Positions 42,137-53,595 of a DNA stretch of 64,000 bases are shown here, one piece after another; the first letter of the stretch is position 1, and each line of letters starts with the position of its first letter. The stretch lies in contig JBITNC010000001.1 in NCBI GenBank assembly GCA_050084985.1, positions 176,886,001 through 176,950,000 of the forward strand, given 5' to 3'. The translations under genes were made by a program, and so were the position numbers. Origin of the DNA: Nageia nagi. Its lineage: Eukaryota; Pinophyta. The notes under the pieces are model-generated. The model was given only the letters and a program-made list of their open reading frames with translations, was not told the DNA's origin and ran no database searches.

Positions 42137-43999
42137 ATGGGTAAAGGCATCGTCAGGTGGATTTCAAAAACTACCCAGATGACCACATTGAGGGTATTGC
42201 ATTTCGCAAATGATTGCTTAGATATTGATTACTTTTACTATGTCAAGGGATACCATCCATCTAATAGAGGAAGAGGCTATGCTAAGAAAATACTTAATGA
42301 TACTGACATAGCTGCTTCTCTCTGCGGTCTTGCTTATCATTATCGTCCTCTGTTGAACACCACTGTACAAAATTGCGATTATATATGGCAAAAACCAATG
42401 CTGATTTGGAGTTTAAGGCCTTATTTTCTGATACCCAATAGAAGTTATGCTTCTACTCGCATGAAATATATAGAATTGGAGCCAAATGGGAGTGGTGAAT
42501 ATGATGATAATGGGATTATTGAGGAGGGAAAACATGGCATTGAGTATGAGCATTGCGGGCAACCTGTTGATATCCAACAAGTTGAGGGAGTGTGCAAAGT
42601 GGTTGAGGAGTTGTTTGCATCGAATCGGAACAAGGAAGTAACTCTTGACCAACTTGGTGTCAATCTCTGTCTTTCACATTCCTTGGTATATCATGTTTTG
42701 AGAAGGTTATCCCATGCCAAGAAGCCTTCTTTCAGGTTCTTCCGATGGGCAGCCAAGCAGAAGGATTTTTCGCACAATTCACAGACTTACAATCTGATGA
42801 TGAGTATTTTGGGTAGAGCAAAGCAGTTTATGCCAATGCTTGAATTACTAGAAGAGATGCACAACAAGGGATGTGTGCTAACAATAGAGACCTTTGAGAT
42901 TGCCATCAAAGCCTTTGCAGCTGGGCGAGATATGAAGAAAGCTATGCACATATTCACATTGATGGAAAAGTACAATTTTGAGGTCAATATTGACAAGTTT
43001 AACATTCTTTTGGATGCATTGCGTCGTGCTAAACTTGTCAAGGAAGCTGAAACGCTGTTTGAAACAATGAGAAAAAGGTTCCCACCTAATACAAAAACAT
43101 ACACTGTGCTTCTATCAGGATGGTGCAAGGTCAAGAACCTTACAGAGGCTGGAAAATTGTGGAATGAGATGGTGGATCAAGGAATAAAACCAGATCTTCC
43201 CATGCACAACATAATGTTGGAGGGCCTTTGTAAGGGGAGAAAGAAGTGTGAGGCTCTAAAACTTTTCGAGCTCATGAAAACAAGCGGCCCTTCACCTAAT
43301 TCCAGAAGTTACAGTATTGTAATCTGTTTCCTTTGTAAATTGCATGAGATGGAGGAAGCCTTAAAATTCTTTGTGGAAATGCAGGAACATGGGTACCCAC
43401 TTGATGCTTCTGTTTACACAGGTTTGATCATGGGATATGGAACTGCAAAACAATTCGACCAGGCCTTTGAATTGTTACAGGAAATGAAAGATAAGAGAAT
43501 TTCTCATGATTATCGGATCTACAATGCTCTGATCAAAGTCATGGTGCATTATCGGAAACCAGATGAAGCCACTAAACTCTTTGATGATATGATTAAATGT
43601 GGCATCGAACCTACTATTCACACCTACAACATGCTCATGAAGATATATTTCAGCACAAAGAAATCTGAGATGGGTTTTGCTATATGGAATCAAATGGTTC
43701 AAAATGGGTGCAGTCTTGATGTTGATTCGTACACGGTGTTCATTGGAGGGCTTATCAGGGAAGGCAGATCACAGGAAGCTTGTGCCACTATAATTAGCAT
43801 GGTTGAGAAGGGTATGAAGGCTCCCCATTTTGATTACAATAAATTTCTAGCTGACTTTTCAGAAGCAGGCAGGCCTGACATATTTGAAGAACTTGCACAA
43901 AAGATGAAATTTGCAGGGAAGTTCAACATTGCAAACATGTTCATCAAGTTCTCACAGAGAATGAAAAAGAGGTTCAAAAGAAAGCACAATGATTTGTGA
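42137..43999 (+). CDS. P-class pentatricopeptide repeat protein, probably mitochondrial
   Basis: The protein has 620 residues and a single uninterrupted exon, as is usual for plant PPR genes. PPR proteins bind organellar RNA base by base through pairs of helices. About ten consecutive 35-residue P-type repeats run from residue 217 to 566, for example TKTYTVLLSGWCKVKNL, YRIYNALIKVMVH and IHTYNMLMKIYFS. No PLS, E or DYW editing domain follows. The first 200 residues are poorly conserved and Arg/Lys-containing, consistent with an organelle-targeting leader. The C-terminus (DYNKFLADFSEAGRPDIFEE, then LAQKMKFAGKF) matches what I recall of the Arabidopsis At3g62470/At3g62540/At5g14820 group, annotated as mitochondrial. 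The RNA target is unknown. Intact, with CpG and codon use unlike the flanking transposons: this is the one ordinary gene of the window. Confidence 0.93.
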   Translation: MGKGIVRWISKTTQMTTLRVLHFANDCLDIDYFYYVKGYHPSNRGRGYAKKILNDTDIAASLCGLAYHYRPLLNTTVQNCDYIWQKPMLIWSLRPYFLIPNRSYASTRMKYIELEPNGSGEYDDNGIIEEGKHGIEYEHCGQPVDIQQVEGVCKVVEELFASNRNKEVTLDQLGVNLCLSHSLVYHVLRRLSHAKKPSFRFFRWAAKQKDFSHNSQTYNLMMSILGRAKQFMPMLELLEEMHNKGCVLTIETFEIAIKAFAAGRDMKKAMHIFTLMEKYNFEVNIDKFNILLDALRRAKLVKEAETLFETMRKRFPPNTKTYTVLLSGWCKVKNLTEAGKLWNEMVDQGIKPDLPMHNIMLEGLCKGRKKCEALKLFELMKTSGPSPNSRSYSIVICFLCKLHEMEEALKFFVEMQEHGYPLDASVYTGLIMGYGTAKQFDQAFELLQEMKDKRISHDYRIYNALIKVMVHYRKPDEATKLFDDMIKCGIEPTIHTYNMLMKIYFSTKKSEMGFAIWNQMVQNGCSLDVDSYTVFIGGLIREGRSQEACATIISMVEKGMKAPHFDYNKFLADFSEAGRPDIFEELAQKMKFAGKFNIANMFIKFSQRMKKRFKRKHNDL

Positions 44000-45564
44000 T
44001 TTTAACACTTTTTAACAGTTTTTTCCCTGCCGAAATTCATATTTTGCTTCTGATTTTCAATTTTGATTTAAACCCCAAGTTTGAGGAAAACATGATAGTT
44101 TCAAGTGGCGGAGATCTGTTATAAGCTTAGGAAGCCATGATGGAATTGCCAATGTCATGTGAATTCGGTGGGTAATCATGTTGTGTTCTAAAGTTGTTAA
44201 GTAACATGTTTTCACATATCGTTGTCAAAAGTTTAATTTTCATGGAATTGTATATTTGCTCCTTGGAAAAAAAAAATTGCAGTTATTTTTCTGCCCTGTG
44301 TAAACATTAGAAAAACTTAAATAGAATAAGGATAATGTAGAGGATGCTATACACAAGTTGCTTTTTCAAATATGCATAGAGTCTAACTATTATTTCTATT
44401 CCCCTTATTTTGTGCCATTCTTTAGGCTTTGACACATGAAAATTTTGTAAACAAGTTCCCCCACAAAAGATGTATGTACTTAAATTAACATTCCTATTTT
44501 CTGTTATTTTTTGGGGTACAAATCAGGATTTAACACATATGTAAACATATTGCCTGTGGGAACTAAGATTTATGTGCTTCCCACTGTGGTGTGCTCCATG
44601 TTTATTTAGTCCACATGTAATGTAGCTACTTTGTGTGAAAGAGTTTATGTCCATGCCCACAGCACTTTGTTCTGTCTATTGGCCATGCATTTGATTTGAG
44701 CCCATTTATAGTCTTTACCCTCATTTACAACCTAGTGTTGTTACCAGCTTCTCCTATTCACTTGAAACCTTTTCTCTTGCACTTGCAGTGGATGATATAT
44801 ATTATTATATAAGACGGGAAATGGCATGTAAATACACTAGACATGCTTGTTTCAGAAAAGTGGTTAGAAGGGCTGGAGGATTGCATCTATGTCTGTATGT
44901 GTACCTAGGGATTATTATTGGCAAGTGTATTCAAAGCGACCTTTACTTCGTACATTCTAATGCAGAAAAAAATATGATAAAAGTAATGTAATCATATTTA
45001 TGCTTAATTCTCTCCCTATTACCAAACATATGAAAGCAATTTGACCTAGACATATGCTCATTTATAGACCCTACATTCTAAATTAAGTGAAGTTGATTTT
45101 GGTCTGTATACGTTAAGATATTTCATTATGCCAGTATCTTTATGACAGGAGTTCTCCTCTGAGTTATAAATTCTTGATAAGTATTTTCACTTCATAAAAG
45201 TTGGGAGGAAGAACACTCGCAGTCAATCCCAAATGTCTGAGACAGCACTTTATTTTTTGGTCGCTGAATGGACAGACAAAAGTTGCAGTCTATGCATTTG
45301 TCAGGAAAATAGCATTACTAATTATCATGACCAATGAGTTACAAACTTACACATAATGAGATTAGCCTGGGAAAAGCATCCTTAAATGTAATCCAAACTC
45401 AACTTCTCGTAGTGTTACATGGATTATTAGAGATGGAGATAGCAGGGGAGATTAGGATGGGTAACTTGGATGGGAGGGTGGGAGGCCATTTTTAGGGGAT
45501 GCTACAAGGATATGAAAAAAAATACAGAGTGCAAAAAATTCAAGAATATAGTATGTATAGTTAA
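44000..45564 (+). other. 3' region of the PPR gene and unique intergenic DNA
   Basis: There is no domain-bearing frame. A strong splice-acceptor-like sequence (TCTCTTGCACTTGCAG ending at 44789) precedes a 67-codon open frame (44788-44991) that matches nothing I know. It may be part of a 3'-UTR intron or simply chance. Confidence 0.4.
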
Positions 45565-45731
45565 TCCATACATTCAAGCATAAATACGTAATAGGAATTG
45601 AAACTATAAAATCAGAAATTGTTGTATATCATTATAAATATCCAGTAGTTCATCCATACATTCAAGCATAAATACATAATAAGAATTGAAACTATAAAAT
45701 CAGAAATTGTTGTATATCATTATAAATACAC
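45565..45731. repeat. 88-bp tandem duplication
   Basis: Two copies start at 45565 and 45653, both TCCATACATTCAAGCATAAA, with only a few differences (ACGTAATAGG against ACATAATAAG). The high similarity indicates a recent local duplication. Confidence 0.9.
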
Positions 45732-46349
45732 AGTCTGAATTGTGTAATGGATAAATGATGTCCAATACAAAACATGATGAAGTGTCTTGGAGATGTTCAG
45801 GGGATGGAGATGGGTCTTCTAGAGGCAAACCTGAAGTTGTCAAAAATTTCATGACGTAAATTATCTTTGTTTATCAGAGATTGGAATCTGACATCACTTT
45901 TTAATCCAAGTTCTTCAACATTCATTTATCCTACTGGAGGATTTGCTATATCTTTGTAATGTGTGCATTATGTAGTAAAACTCATCCTCTCCAACCGTGG
46001 AAATCTTTTACCACAAGTTATTATCAATTCAACCAGAGTTAGTCAACTTTTTGGCATGTTCGATGCAATAGGATCAAAGATGTGATTGCCATCTTGCCTA
46101 TAGAATCAATCTAGAGTGTTTTATGTAATTTGTCTTACCATTTGTATAACTTTAATGATATTGAAGAGGATAAGACATTTGCATCTCTGAATTTGATTAT
46201 TATACCCAATATATGAGCAAAGTGGTGTGGCACCAAATATGAAAGAAACGTAGATAAAACACGATCTCCAAAATGAATGGAAGGCACACCATTTTGAACA
46301 GATAACAACACTTTTAAGATTTAAGTTCAATAACCTTGTCAATGAGAGT

Positions 46350-46746
46350 CATGTTATAAATGTTCAACTGTTACATGGTTTCTATGCAATGAGAGTCCAT
46401 CCCAGGGTACTGCAATATTTATGAGCTAGCCTTCAATTTTAAATGAAAGTAGCTTTTCAGTCATGGTCATTATTTAAATTTTTGTCCATGTAGATTGTTC
46501 CTATAGCATCGTGAGGTCCCCCCATGGATGAATATCTATTAGCTAGCCTCATGTTATAAATGTTCAACTGTTACATGGTTTCTATGCAATGAGAGTCCAT
46601 CCCAGGGTACTGCAGTATTTATTAGCTAGCCTTCAATTTTAAATGAAAGTGGCTTTTCAGTCATGGTCATTATTTAAATTGTTGTCCATGTAGATTGGTC
46701 CTATATCATCGTGAGGGCCCCCCATGGATCAATATCTATTAGGTAA
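46350..46746. repeat. 200-bp tandem duplication
   Basis: Two copies at 46350-46549 and 46550-46746 have an exact 200-bp period and roughly ten differences, about 95% identical. Content is non-coding. A block with GGTCCCCCCATGGAT is present in both. Confidence 0.92.
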
Positions 46747-47168
46747 CCTTAATAGGTCTTCAGCGATCAATCTACTTGTTCTTATTTCAGGGACTTCTAT
46801 ATTAAAATTTTGTGTAGCCTGCTAATTAGAATTTTATGCTAAAGTTAAGTTTTCAAGACCCACTACCACAAAGTCAAGAACTCCTGCCCAAAATCGAAGA
46901 ATATGAAGAGATAAAGTCATTATTGGGAGCTGAAAATTAAGAACGTAATATGGACATTTCTAACAAATTAGAAGGCCATAAAACATCATTTCTGTATAAA
47001 TATAAATGATGTAATGCTATCCACCACTGCTATCCTGTAATCACCCTCCAAAAAACGAGTGCAATTACAAATGAATGTGAATTGATGTAACGTAATTGTG
47101 AATAAATGAAGTGAGCTTCCATTATTTTGCTGTGTCAAACTCTAATTCTCTCTCTTTTGTTTTTACAG
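46747..47168 (+). repeat. Possible 5' LTR end of the copia relic
   Basis: The stretch ends TCTCTCTCTTTTGTTTTTACA followed by GATCCCAATTGGTGTTGG, which has the look of a copia LTR 3' end (pyrimidine-rich, ...ACA) and a decayed TGG-started primer site. A TATA-like TATAAATATAAA lies near 46995. No second LTR is seen, so the start is a guess. Confidence 0.4.
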
Positions 47169-47280
47169 ATCCCAATTGGTGTTGGTGTGAAGAGATTGTG
47201 ATCCTAAGTTTCTTCAATCAGATCACAAAAAATTCACAAAGTTGTTGGAAGGAGATTCCATCATTGTTGCAGTTACTGTG

Positions 47281-48870
47281 ATGACAAGTAATAATCCTTA
47301 AATCCCAATTCCTAAGTTCAATAAGAAGAATTATGATTATTGGAGTATCAATATGAAGAAAAGATTTAATGAAACCAACAGAAAAGAAATACGAAGATAT
47401 GGAAGATCAGACCACTTACAAATGCGCAAAAGGAAACTATGAAAGATGAAAAAGGGAAGAATTAACATTCTATCATATGCTATCGAGGAAGTGGAGAACG
47501 AAGTGCACAGAAAAGTACTTGGGGCAAGAGTAAGAGAAAGAATGTATAGAAGAGTAAATATTAAAATCAAGGCTTCACAAAAGAAAAGAGAGAATTTTCG
47601 TGAAGAAGAAAAAAGATATAAATAAATTGTTTTTGTCCTGTAACATGGCTAAAGAAACATTATGTATTTCTTTATTTTTGGATTCCAAGTAGTCTAAGCA
47701 TATGAGTGGAAACAAGAACTTGTTAATTGATTTGAATGAGATTTATAAGATTAATATAAAGCCTGGACATAACAAGGCATTTGAAATAGCTGGAAATGGA
47801 ACTATGAAGTTGGAACAAAAGGAGAAACGAAGATTGAGAACACATTATATGTCTGGTTTCAAATACAGTTTGTTGAGTGTTGGATAACTTGTTGAAAAAG
47901 ACTACAAAGTTGTGTTTGATAACAAACAATGCATAATCTATTACAAGGAACGTATAAATCAAGTTGTGATTCCAGTTTTTATGAACTAAGACCTACTGCT
48001 CCCATTGAAGCTTATTGGATAAGAGAGGATTTTTTGCAAGATGTTTGTTGAAGACTCGAATTGGTTATGGCACAAAACATACAGTCATGTGAATTTTCAA
48101 AGTGTTTGCTTGTTGAATTTAAAAAGAATGGTTTATAGTTTGCCTCACATTGAAGTGAAGAAAGAAGTGTCAATGTGCTATGGGGAAGCATCATAGAGAT
48201 AGTTTTCGAGGAGGGAGAACATGGAGAGTTATACATCCATTGGAATTGGTTCATTTTGACATATGTGGTCAAATGCAAACACCACATTGTAATGAAGATT
48301 TTAATTTTGTCATCTTTATTGATGATTATTCAGGGAAAACATATATCTATTGTTTGAAGAAGGGTGATGCCTTTGAAGTTTTCAAGAGGTTCAAACAATT
48401 ACTTGAAAATAAAAGTAATAAAATTATAACCTTGAGACAAGACATTTAAGCAATTTTTTGAAAAGAATGCAATGAGGACAAAACTAGCAGCTACACTCCC
48501 CATCAAATAGCATGGTCAAAAGCAAGAACAACACAATCATGAAGATGTCAAGAAGCATGTTACAACCAAGGAGGTTTGACAATTATTTGTAGGCGAAAAC
48601 AGTTGCAATTATAGGATACATCATGAACTGAAGTCCAACAAAGGTGGTTAGGAATATGACACCTCATGAGGTATACTATGGAAGAAAACCAACGATGGAT
48701 CATTTTAGAGTTTTTGTATACCTTGCTTATACACATATGAATGATGTGAAAAGAAAAGTAATCAAATGCAAACAATGAAACTTGGATTTTTGTTGATCAT
48801 CCAAACCATAGTAAGGCATATAAATTGTACAATTCAAAAACTAGATTGTTGTAATAACTTGCATAAGGGA
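47281..48870 (+). pseudogene. Ty1/copia retrotransposon relic (gag start, protease-to-integrase region)
   Basis: From an ATG at 47281 the translation reads IPKFNKKNYDYWSINMKK, the classic copia gag opening. After decayed sequence come LWHKTYSHVNFQSVCLLNL (GAG-pre-integrase), HRDSFRGG, LELVHFDICGQMQTPH (first integrase Asp), FVIFIDDYSGKTYIYCLKK, NMTPHEVYYGRKPTMDHFRV and HPNHSKAYKLYNSKT. This is the standard order of a Tork/Tnt-like copia integrase. RT and RNase H are absent, so the copy is truncated. It has many stops. Confidence 0.85.
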
Positions 48871-49882
48871 CACAACTCAAAAGTAAAGAAGCTTTTTTTA
48901 GTACAGATATGAATAAATGGAATGGTGAAAAAATTAAAGAAATTATGAATGCAAAAAAAAAAAAAAATTTAACAAAAGAGAAAAAGCCAACGGAGAGCGG
49001 ATTAACAAAAGAAGAATGCTAATACATAATGCAAAATCCATGAAAACAATTGAAGGAAACATAATCAAGATATGATGTTAATTATAATTTTGATTTTGGT
49101 GTTGATATGATTAGAGATATTGTGTACTTAAAGAAAATAGAAAAGGAATCTTGAATTTATTATAATAGCACATGGTATAAAGAATGCAAGAATAAAAATT
49201 TAGAAATAATAATACATTCAACATTGGCATAAATATTGGGGGCAATAAAATTGGCACACAATCAATTAGTTGAAGTTATTAACAAGAAGACCATCAAAAA
49301 GAAGGGCATGATCACAAAGAGAAAAAAGAGGAAAGTGATGAGGAGATGAAAAGAAAGAAGACAAAGAGGAAGATAAATAAAAAGAGGACTTAGAAAAGAG
49401 AATTAGCAAAATTGAGTAAAAGCATGTGTGGAGGTCTTACAATTTCAAGGACCTATATGGCACTTCATTGTTTTTCTTCAAGTATAATAGTGAGAGACGA
49501 GTTTATTTGTCTATGGATCATAAGGTTTATCACGAAGAATGTGAAGATCCCTTGTATTAACACTTAAGAATTATTCCTTTAATTGTTTGAAGATTTTTGT
49601 TAATGAATATACAATTTCCCTTTCAACTAATAGAGATGGAGACTACTCATGAGGTATATCGTATATTATGAAGCAATTGCTTCCAAGAATATAATTTTTT
49701 AATTCTTATCTTTTTTGAGTATCCTTTGAACCATGAGTACTCTTTATTACATGTACACTTGAAGGTGATCCCTCTTCCCTTTTGGATCCATTTATTTCTT
49801 TTAATGATACTAGTTGTGAAGGCACTCATGCATTGAAGGTCTAATGTTCAACCTACACCCTACGTTGGTGATATTTAAAAAC
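48871..49882. other. AT-rich, Lys/Glu-coding decayed sequence, no gene
   Basis: This may be the truncated tail of the copia relic (AAAGAGAAAAAGCC-type purine-rich stretches around 48970-49400). No RT motif is found. Confidence 0.4.
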
Positions 49883-49929
49883 TCTTGATAGGTCCTACAA
49901 ACAAATAGATTTAAAAGGATGTTAAATAT
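49883..49929. repeat. 47-bp direct repeat, copy 1
   Basis: Matches 50990-51036 (GATAG-TCCT-CAAAC, then TTTAAAAGGATGTTAA). The two copies bracket about 1.06 kb. Confidence 0.7.
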
Positions 49930-50229
49930 TGACTTTACTTTTTGCAAAAATGCCTAAAGCCATGCTAAAAGAATGTAATGTTTCCATAATTATGTAGTAC
50001 GTGTGGGAGTGGAAGACTACATATCCTTTGGAAGAGGTAGCAATATTAAGATGCTTATATACAATCTAAGCCTAAACAAGTGGAATTCGCTTCTACCATG
50101 TCCCTTGAAGAACTTACATGAATGTTTTCTATAGAGGAACAACCATGCATGTGAAAGAATTGAAATATAACTAAAACAATCCTATACTACCAAGATCTCA
50201 TGGAAGCTCATACAAACATCAAGATAACT

Positions 50230-50650
50230 AAAGCATAAGCAATCTCACAAAATAACTCAAGATGTAATGTGGTTCCTCCAACTAGGAGTACATCCACTAA
50301 CTAGATCTCACTTCATTCACAAAGACAACTCTCTTACTTCATCTCCTAAACACTATCCTAAATCATAACTTTACTTCACAAATCGGCATATGATCCAAAG
50401 AGGGAGCCTTCTATTTATAGGCCAAATTCTCTCTTTGGATCACCCTTTTACCCAATGTACAAAAGTATGACATGCACATCCTTTTACCCAAGGGGCATGC
50501 TCATGACATGAAGTGTAGGACAAGTTACATTATCATATTCACTTAAATACTTAAGGTATCAAATGATACCCTTAAGTACTAGTGAACTTACATAGAAGAT
50601 TATTACAAAACCTTTACAATAATGCATTATACATTCCAACAGCATGTGAC
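50230..50650 (-). repeat. LTR-like relic, related to 30850-31240
   Basis: Shares ordered blocks with 30850-31240 (GTGGTTCCTCCAACT, TACATCCACT, ACTCTCTTAC, CTATTTATAGG, CCCTTTTACCCAATG, AATAATGCATTA). It lies between the two 47-bp direct repeats. Confidence 0.4.
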
Positions 50651-50989
50651 TCAACATGTTTAATGATTTTATAGCCTTCCTTGATATGATACCATTGATT
50701 TCATGTACCCTTCTATTTGCTTTCTTTGTAACTTTGAGAAGTATGAGGAAAATTCATGCTCAAGAATAAATAGCTTATTTTGTCATAGTTGTAGGTGTTA
50801 TTTAAATTTTAAGTATCTAAATCTAGATTAATATGTTTTTTCTCTTTTTTTTTTTAAAGTCCCATTTTTAAGATCGAAGAGAGAACATAACATAACCAAA
50901 ATAAGTTTGACGATTTTATTACACAACTTAATTATATGAGAAACACTCATCCAAATGCTTAATTGATATATATTTAATTTTGGATAAAG

Positions 50990-51036
50990 TTTGATAGATC
51001 CTGCAAACTAAGGGGTTTAAAAGGATGTTAATATAT
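50990..51036. repeat. 47-bp direct repeat, copy 2
   Basis: See the copy at 49883-49929. It is followed by a short (TA)n run and the broken frame at 51045. Confidence 0.7.
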
Positions 51037-51044
51037 ATATATAT

Positions 51045-51343
51045 ATGGATGAAGGATATGGTGGAAGACATGTTGTTTTGTTTCATAAACATATTGGTAC
51101 ACATGAAGGGTCAACCATTGATGATACTTTGTATAAGGAAGATAGAACTCTTAATGTATTTACTACATGGAAGAATAAGCCTAATAAGTAAGTTGTTCTT
51201 GATGCAAAGCATTTTTGTTTTGATTCTTTAGTTTATCTTGGGAAAGGAAAATCAAATTATTCTCATATTATGGATGTTCATGATGATATTTATAAGGAAA
51301 CTTATTTTCCTTACAATTTTGAGAATAACAAAGTATTTTTATA
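51045..51343 (+). pseudogene. Broken frame of unknown identity
   Basis: From an ATG at 51045 the translation MDEGYGGRHVVLFHKH, IGTHEGSTIDDTLYK, FTTWKNKPNK, stop, VVLDAKHFCFDSLVYL, KETYFPYNF looks like a genuine decayed protein: a single stop in about 100 codons and balanced composition. I do not recognise the family. Its position beside transposon relics suggests a retroelement ORF. Confidence 0.4.
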
Positions 51344-51643
51344 ATATGATTAATTTCATTGAGCATGAGAATTGCTTTGATTATGAGGTTGAGAAGATTG
51401 AATATGATATTATACTTATGTGGATTATTTTGATTAAACCATTAACTATATTTCTTATATGATAAAGAGAAATACTAATTTGGATATGTAGATGCATAAA
51501 AAAGAATTCTTATTTATTAAATAATTCATTTTTATAGCATCAAGAGATATCTATTGTAAAAAGGGTTAAAATACACCCAAGTTAATGTGATTAATGTAAA
51601 AGGACCAGTAAATAATGTAAGTGGTGTCAAATGTCTATAAATG

Positions 51644-52463
51644 TGTAGACACCTAAAAATGACCTCTCTTTCGATAAATGAAAGAGGGGAATAAAATTTT
51701 AGGCAAACATTAAATTTTGCTAAAGTCTATCGATCACTAGCGATTCATTACAATCATTGGCGATCATATCTGATCACTGGCGCCTAATGGGTAATCACCA
51801 ATGATCCTGTAAATAGAAAACACAAAGAAAAAAATAGAAAAATTAGGCACCCAAGGAAACAAGCCAATGGATCAAGGATGACTCATCCTTGATCCTATGC
51901 TTTCCTTGCATAGATTTTATTCATGACAAGGTTGGATGAGATTTTTCATCTAGCCTTGCATTCCAAAATAGCAACTAATGCTACCTTAGAAAATCTATGA
52001 GTAAGACTTCTTCCAAGGAGAAAAGAGAGAGAAAAAAGGCAACCTTACTCTACTCAATTAGAACCAGATCGCTAAGTATATTTTAGTTTACTATTTTTGC
52101 TTATATGGATGTTTATTTATTATAATCTTAGAGCATGAACAAGTATGCTTGATGGGTTATTGGTTTGTGCATTTGCAAGATTCCAAGACTAGCAACTGAT
52201 TAAGGCAAAGAGAAGCCAAGGAATAGCAAGGAAGAAGCAATTTGAATCCTTTTTGTTACATGTTCAATCAAACGACATCTAGAGCTTAAAGACATTAGTA
52301 AAGAAGGACCTCCAAGAGGCCTATATTATGCATTGTACTAAAGCCCTCCATTGTGAGGCAATATATAATTAAAACTAGTTTATTTAGAGATAAATAAAGA
52401 GTTTTTGTTGGTTATGACAACTTTTATTTTTGCATGCTTGTAGGGTTGATTTTTGAGTAAACA
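51644..52463 (+). repeat. 5' LTR of the Tat-type element
   Basis: It starts TGTAGACACC, a common gypsy LTR start, and ends GAGTAAACA just before the primer site. It contains repeated GATCACTGGCGAT/GATCACTAGCGAT-like motifs at about 51730-51785. There is no partner copy in the window, so the ends are inferred. Confidence 0.65.
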
Positions 52464-52466
52464 TTT

Positions 52467-52485
52467 TGGTGCTAGAAGAAGGGCC
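52467..52485 (+). other. Primer-binding site of the Tat-type element
   Basis: TGGTGCTAGAAGAAGGGCC lies 3 bp after the LTR. It is a decayed TGGCGCTAGAAGGAGGGCC-type site that I recall from plant gypsy elements. The tRNA is not identified. Confidence 0.6.
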
Positions 52486-53329
52486 CTCACATACAAGCTA
52501 CACAAAAAATGAGATGTAGGGGGTATTTCTTACTATTTATATTTCATTTTTTATCTTCTATGTTTGTGGAATCATTACTAAAACTCATTCTATTTTCTAT
52601 TTCCTATTCTTTATTTTCTGTCTGATCATTGACAATCTTCATCGAGTGCCAATGATTTGCATTGAAATGCTAATGACTTTTATTGAAACACCATGGACAT
52701 GTATTGAAATGCTAGCAATTTATTTGAAATACCAACGATTTCTACTGGATCACCAATGACTCTATGAGAAAATTTGAAAACATCAACAACTCAAAAAAGA
52801 AGGTATAAGTTTCAACTTTTGTGTATCCTAAAAGCGTAAAATAGGCATTAAAAAATGAAAAACAGAAAAGAACCCCTTGTTTGTGATTTCTTTTGCCTAG
52901 ATTGCATATAGAAAGGGTATATGTATGATTAAAGAATATGCATTGTTCATTTGCTTTATTTGAATAAATTATATGAATTGTTTTTCTTTGAGGGCTTTGG
53001 AAAAAATAAATAAAATCACTTAATACTTTCTTTTATACCCACATATGCTCTCCTTTTGTGCCGAAATGTAACCTTAGGTGATCAGAATGGGTATAATGGG
53101 AAAGGATTAAATGAAATCTTTTTTCCTCTTTTCACTTTTTATCACTAAAATCGATAAAGAATCTTCACTATGTCACTTCTACATTCAAAAGGAGGAATGA
53201 ATTTTCACTTAAAGAATGAAATAAACATAAGATCAATTTACTGAGGTAAAGGTACACTCAAAACACATTAAGTTGGTTAATTTACTAGGTGGGTGCTTTT
53301 CCTTTCACATTAATACTCTTTGATGGTTT

Positions 53330-53595
53330 GCCTCATTACTTCGAAAGAAGGTTGAAGTATGGTAATTCAAAGGGGGGTTAAAGAACCTAATTTAAGAAAA
53401 TCTATCACACATTAAAACCCTTCTTGTCTGCCTTACTACTCTATAAGGAGGTCAAAGGATTGTGACTCAAAGGGGAGTTAAAGAACCTCATCTAAAGAAA
53501 TTTATCTCACATTAAAACTATTCTTGTCTACCTTACCACTCCAAAAGGAGGTTGAAGGATTGTGACTTGAAGAGGGGTTAAAGAATTTCACTAAG
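53330..53595. repeat. 100-bp tandem repeats in the leader of the Tat-type element
   Basis: Copies start at 53330, 53430 and 53530 (the last partial) with an exact 100-bp period. Each holds AGGAGGTT-AAGGATTGTGACT, then GGGGTTAAAGAACCT, then ACATTAAAAC-TTCTTGTCT. A more diverged copy may precede them. This is typical of the unstable untranslated regions of large Tat elements. Confidence 0.85.

Noticed and set aside
42413-43702. Several antisense frames of 70-115 codons across the PPR gene
   Set aside because: Shadows of the PPR coding sequence.
44788-44991. 67-codon frame after a splice-acceptor-like site as a gene
   Set aside because: No recognisable domain and only an acceptor motif as support, so I left it as part of the PPR 3' region.
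46350-46746. 200-bp duplication as an LTR pair or a CRISPR-like array
   Set aside because: There are only two adjoining copies with no spacer, no TG...CA ends and no target duplication. It is a simple tandem duplication, and CRISPR is not expected in plant DNA.
47281-48870. Pararetrovirus or viral integration instead of copia
   Set aside because: The gag opening and the integrase motif order are those of Ty1/copia, and no movement-protein or coat motifs are seen.
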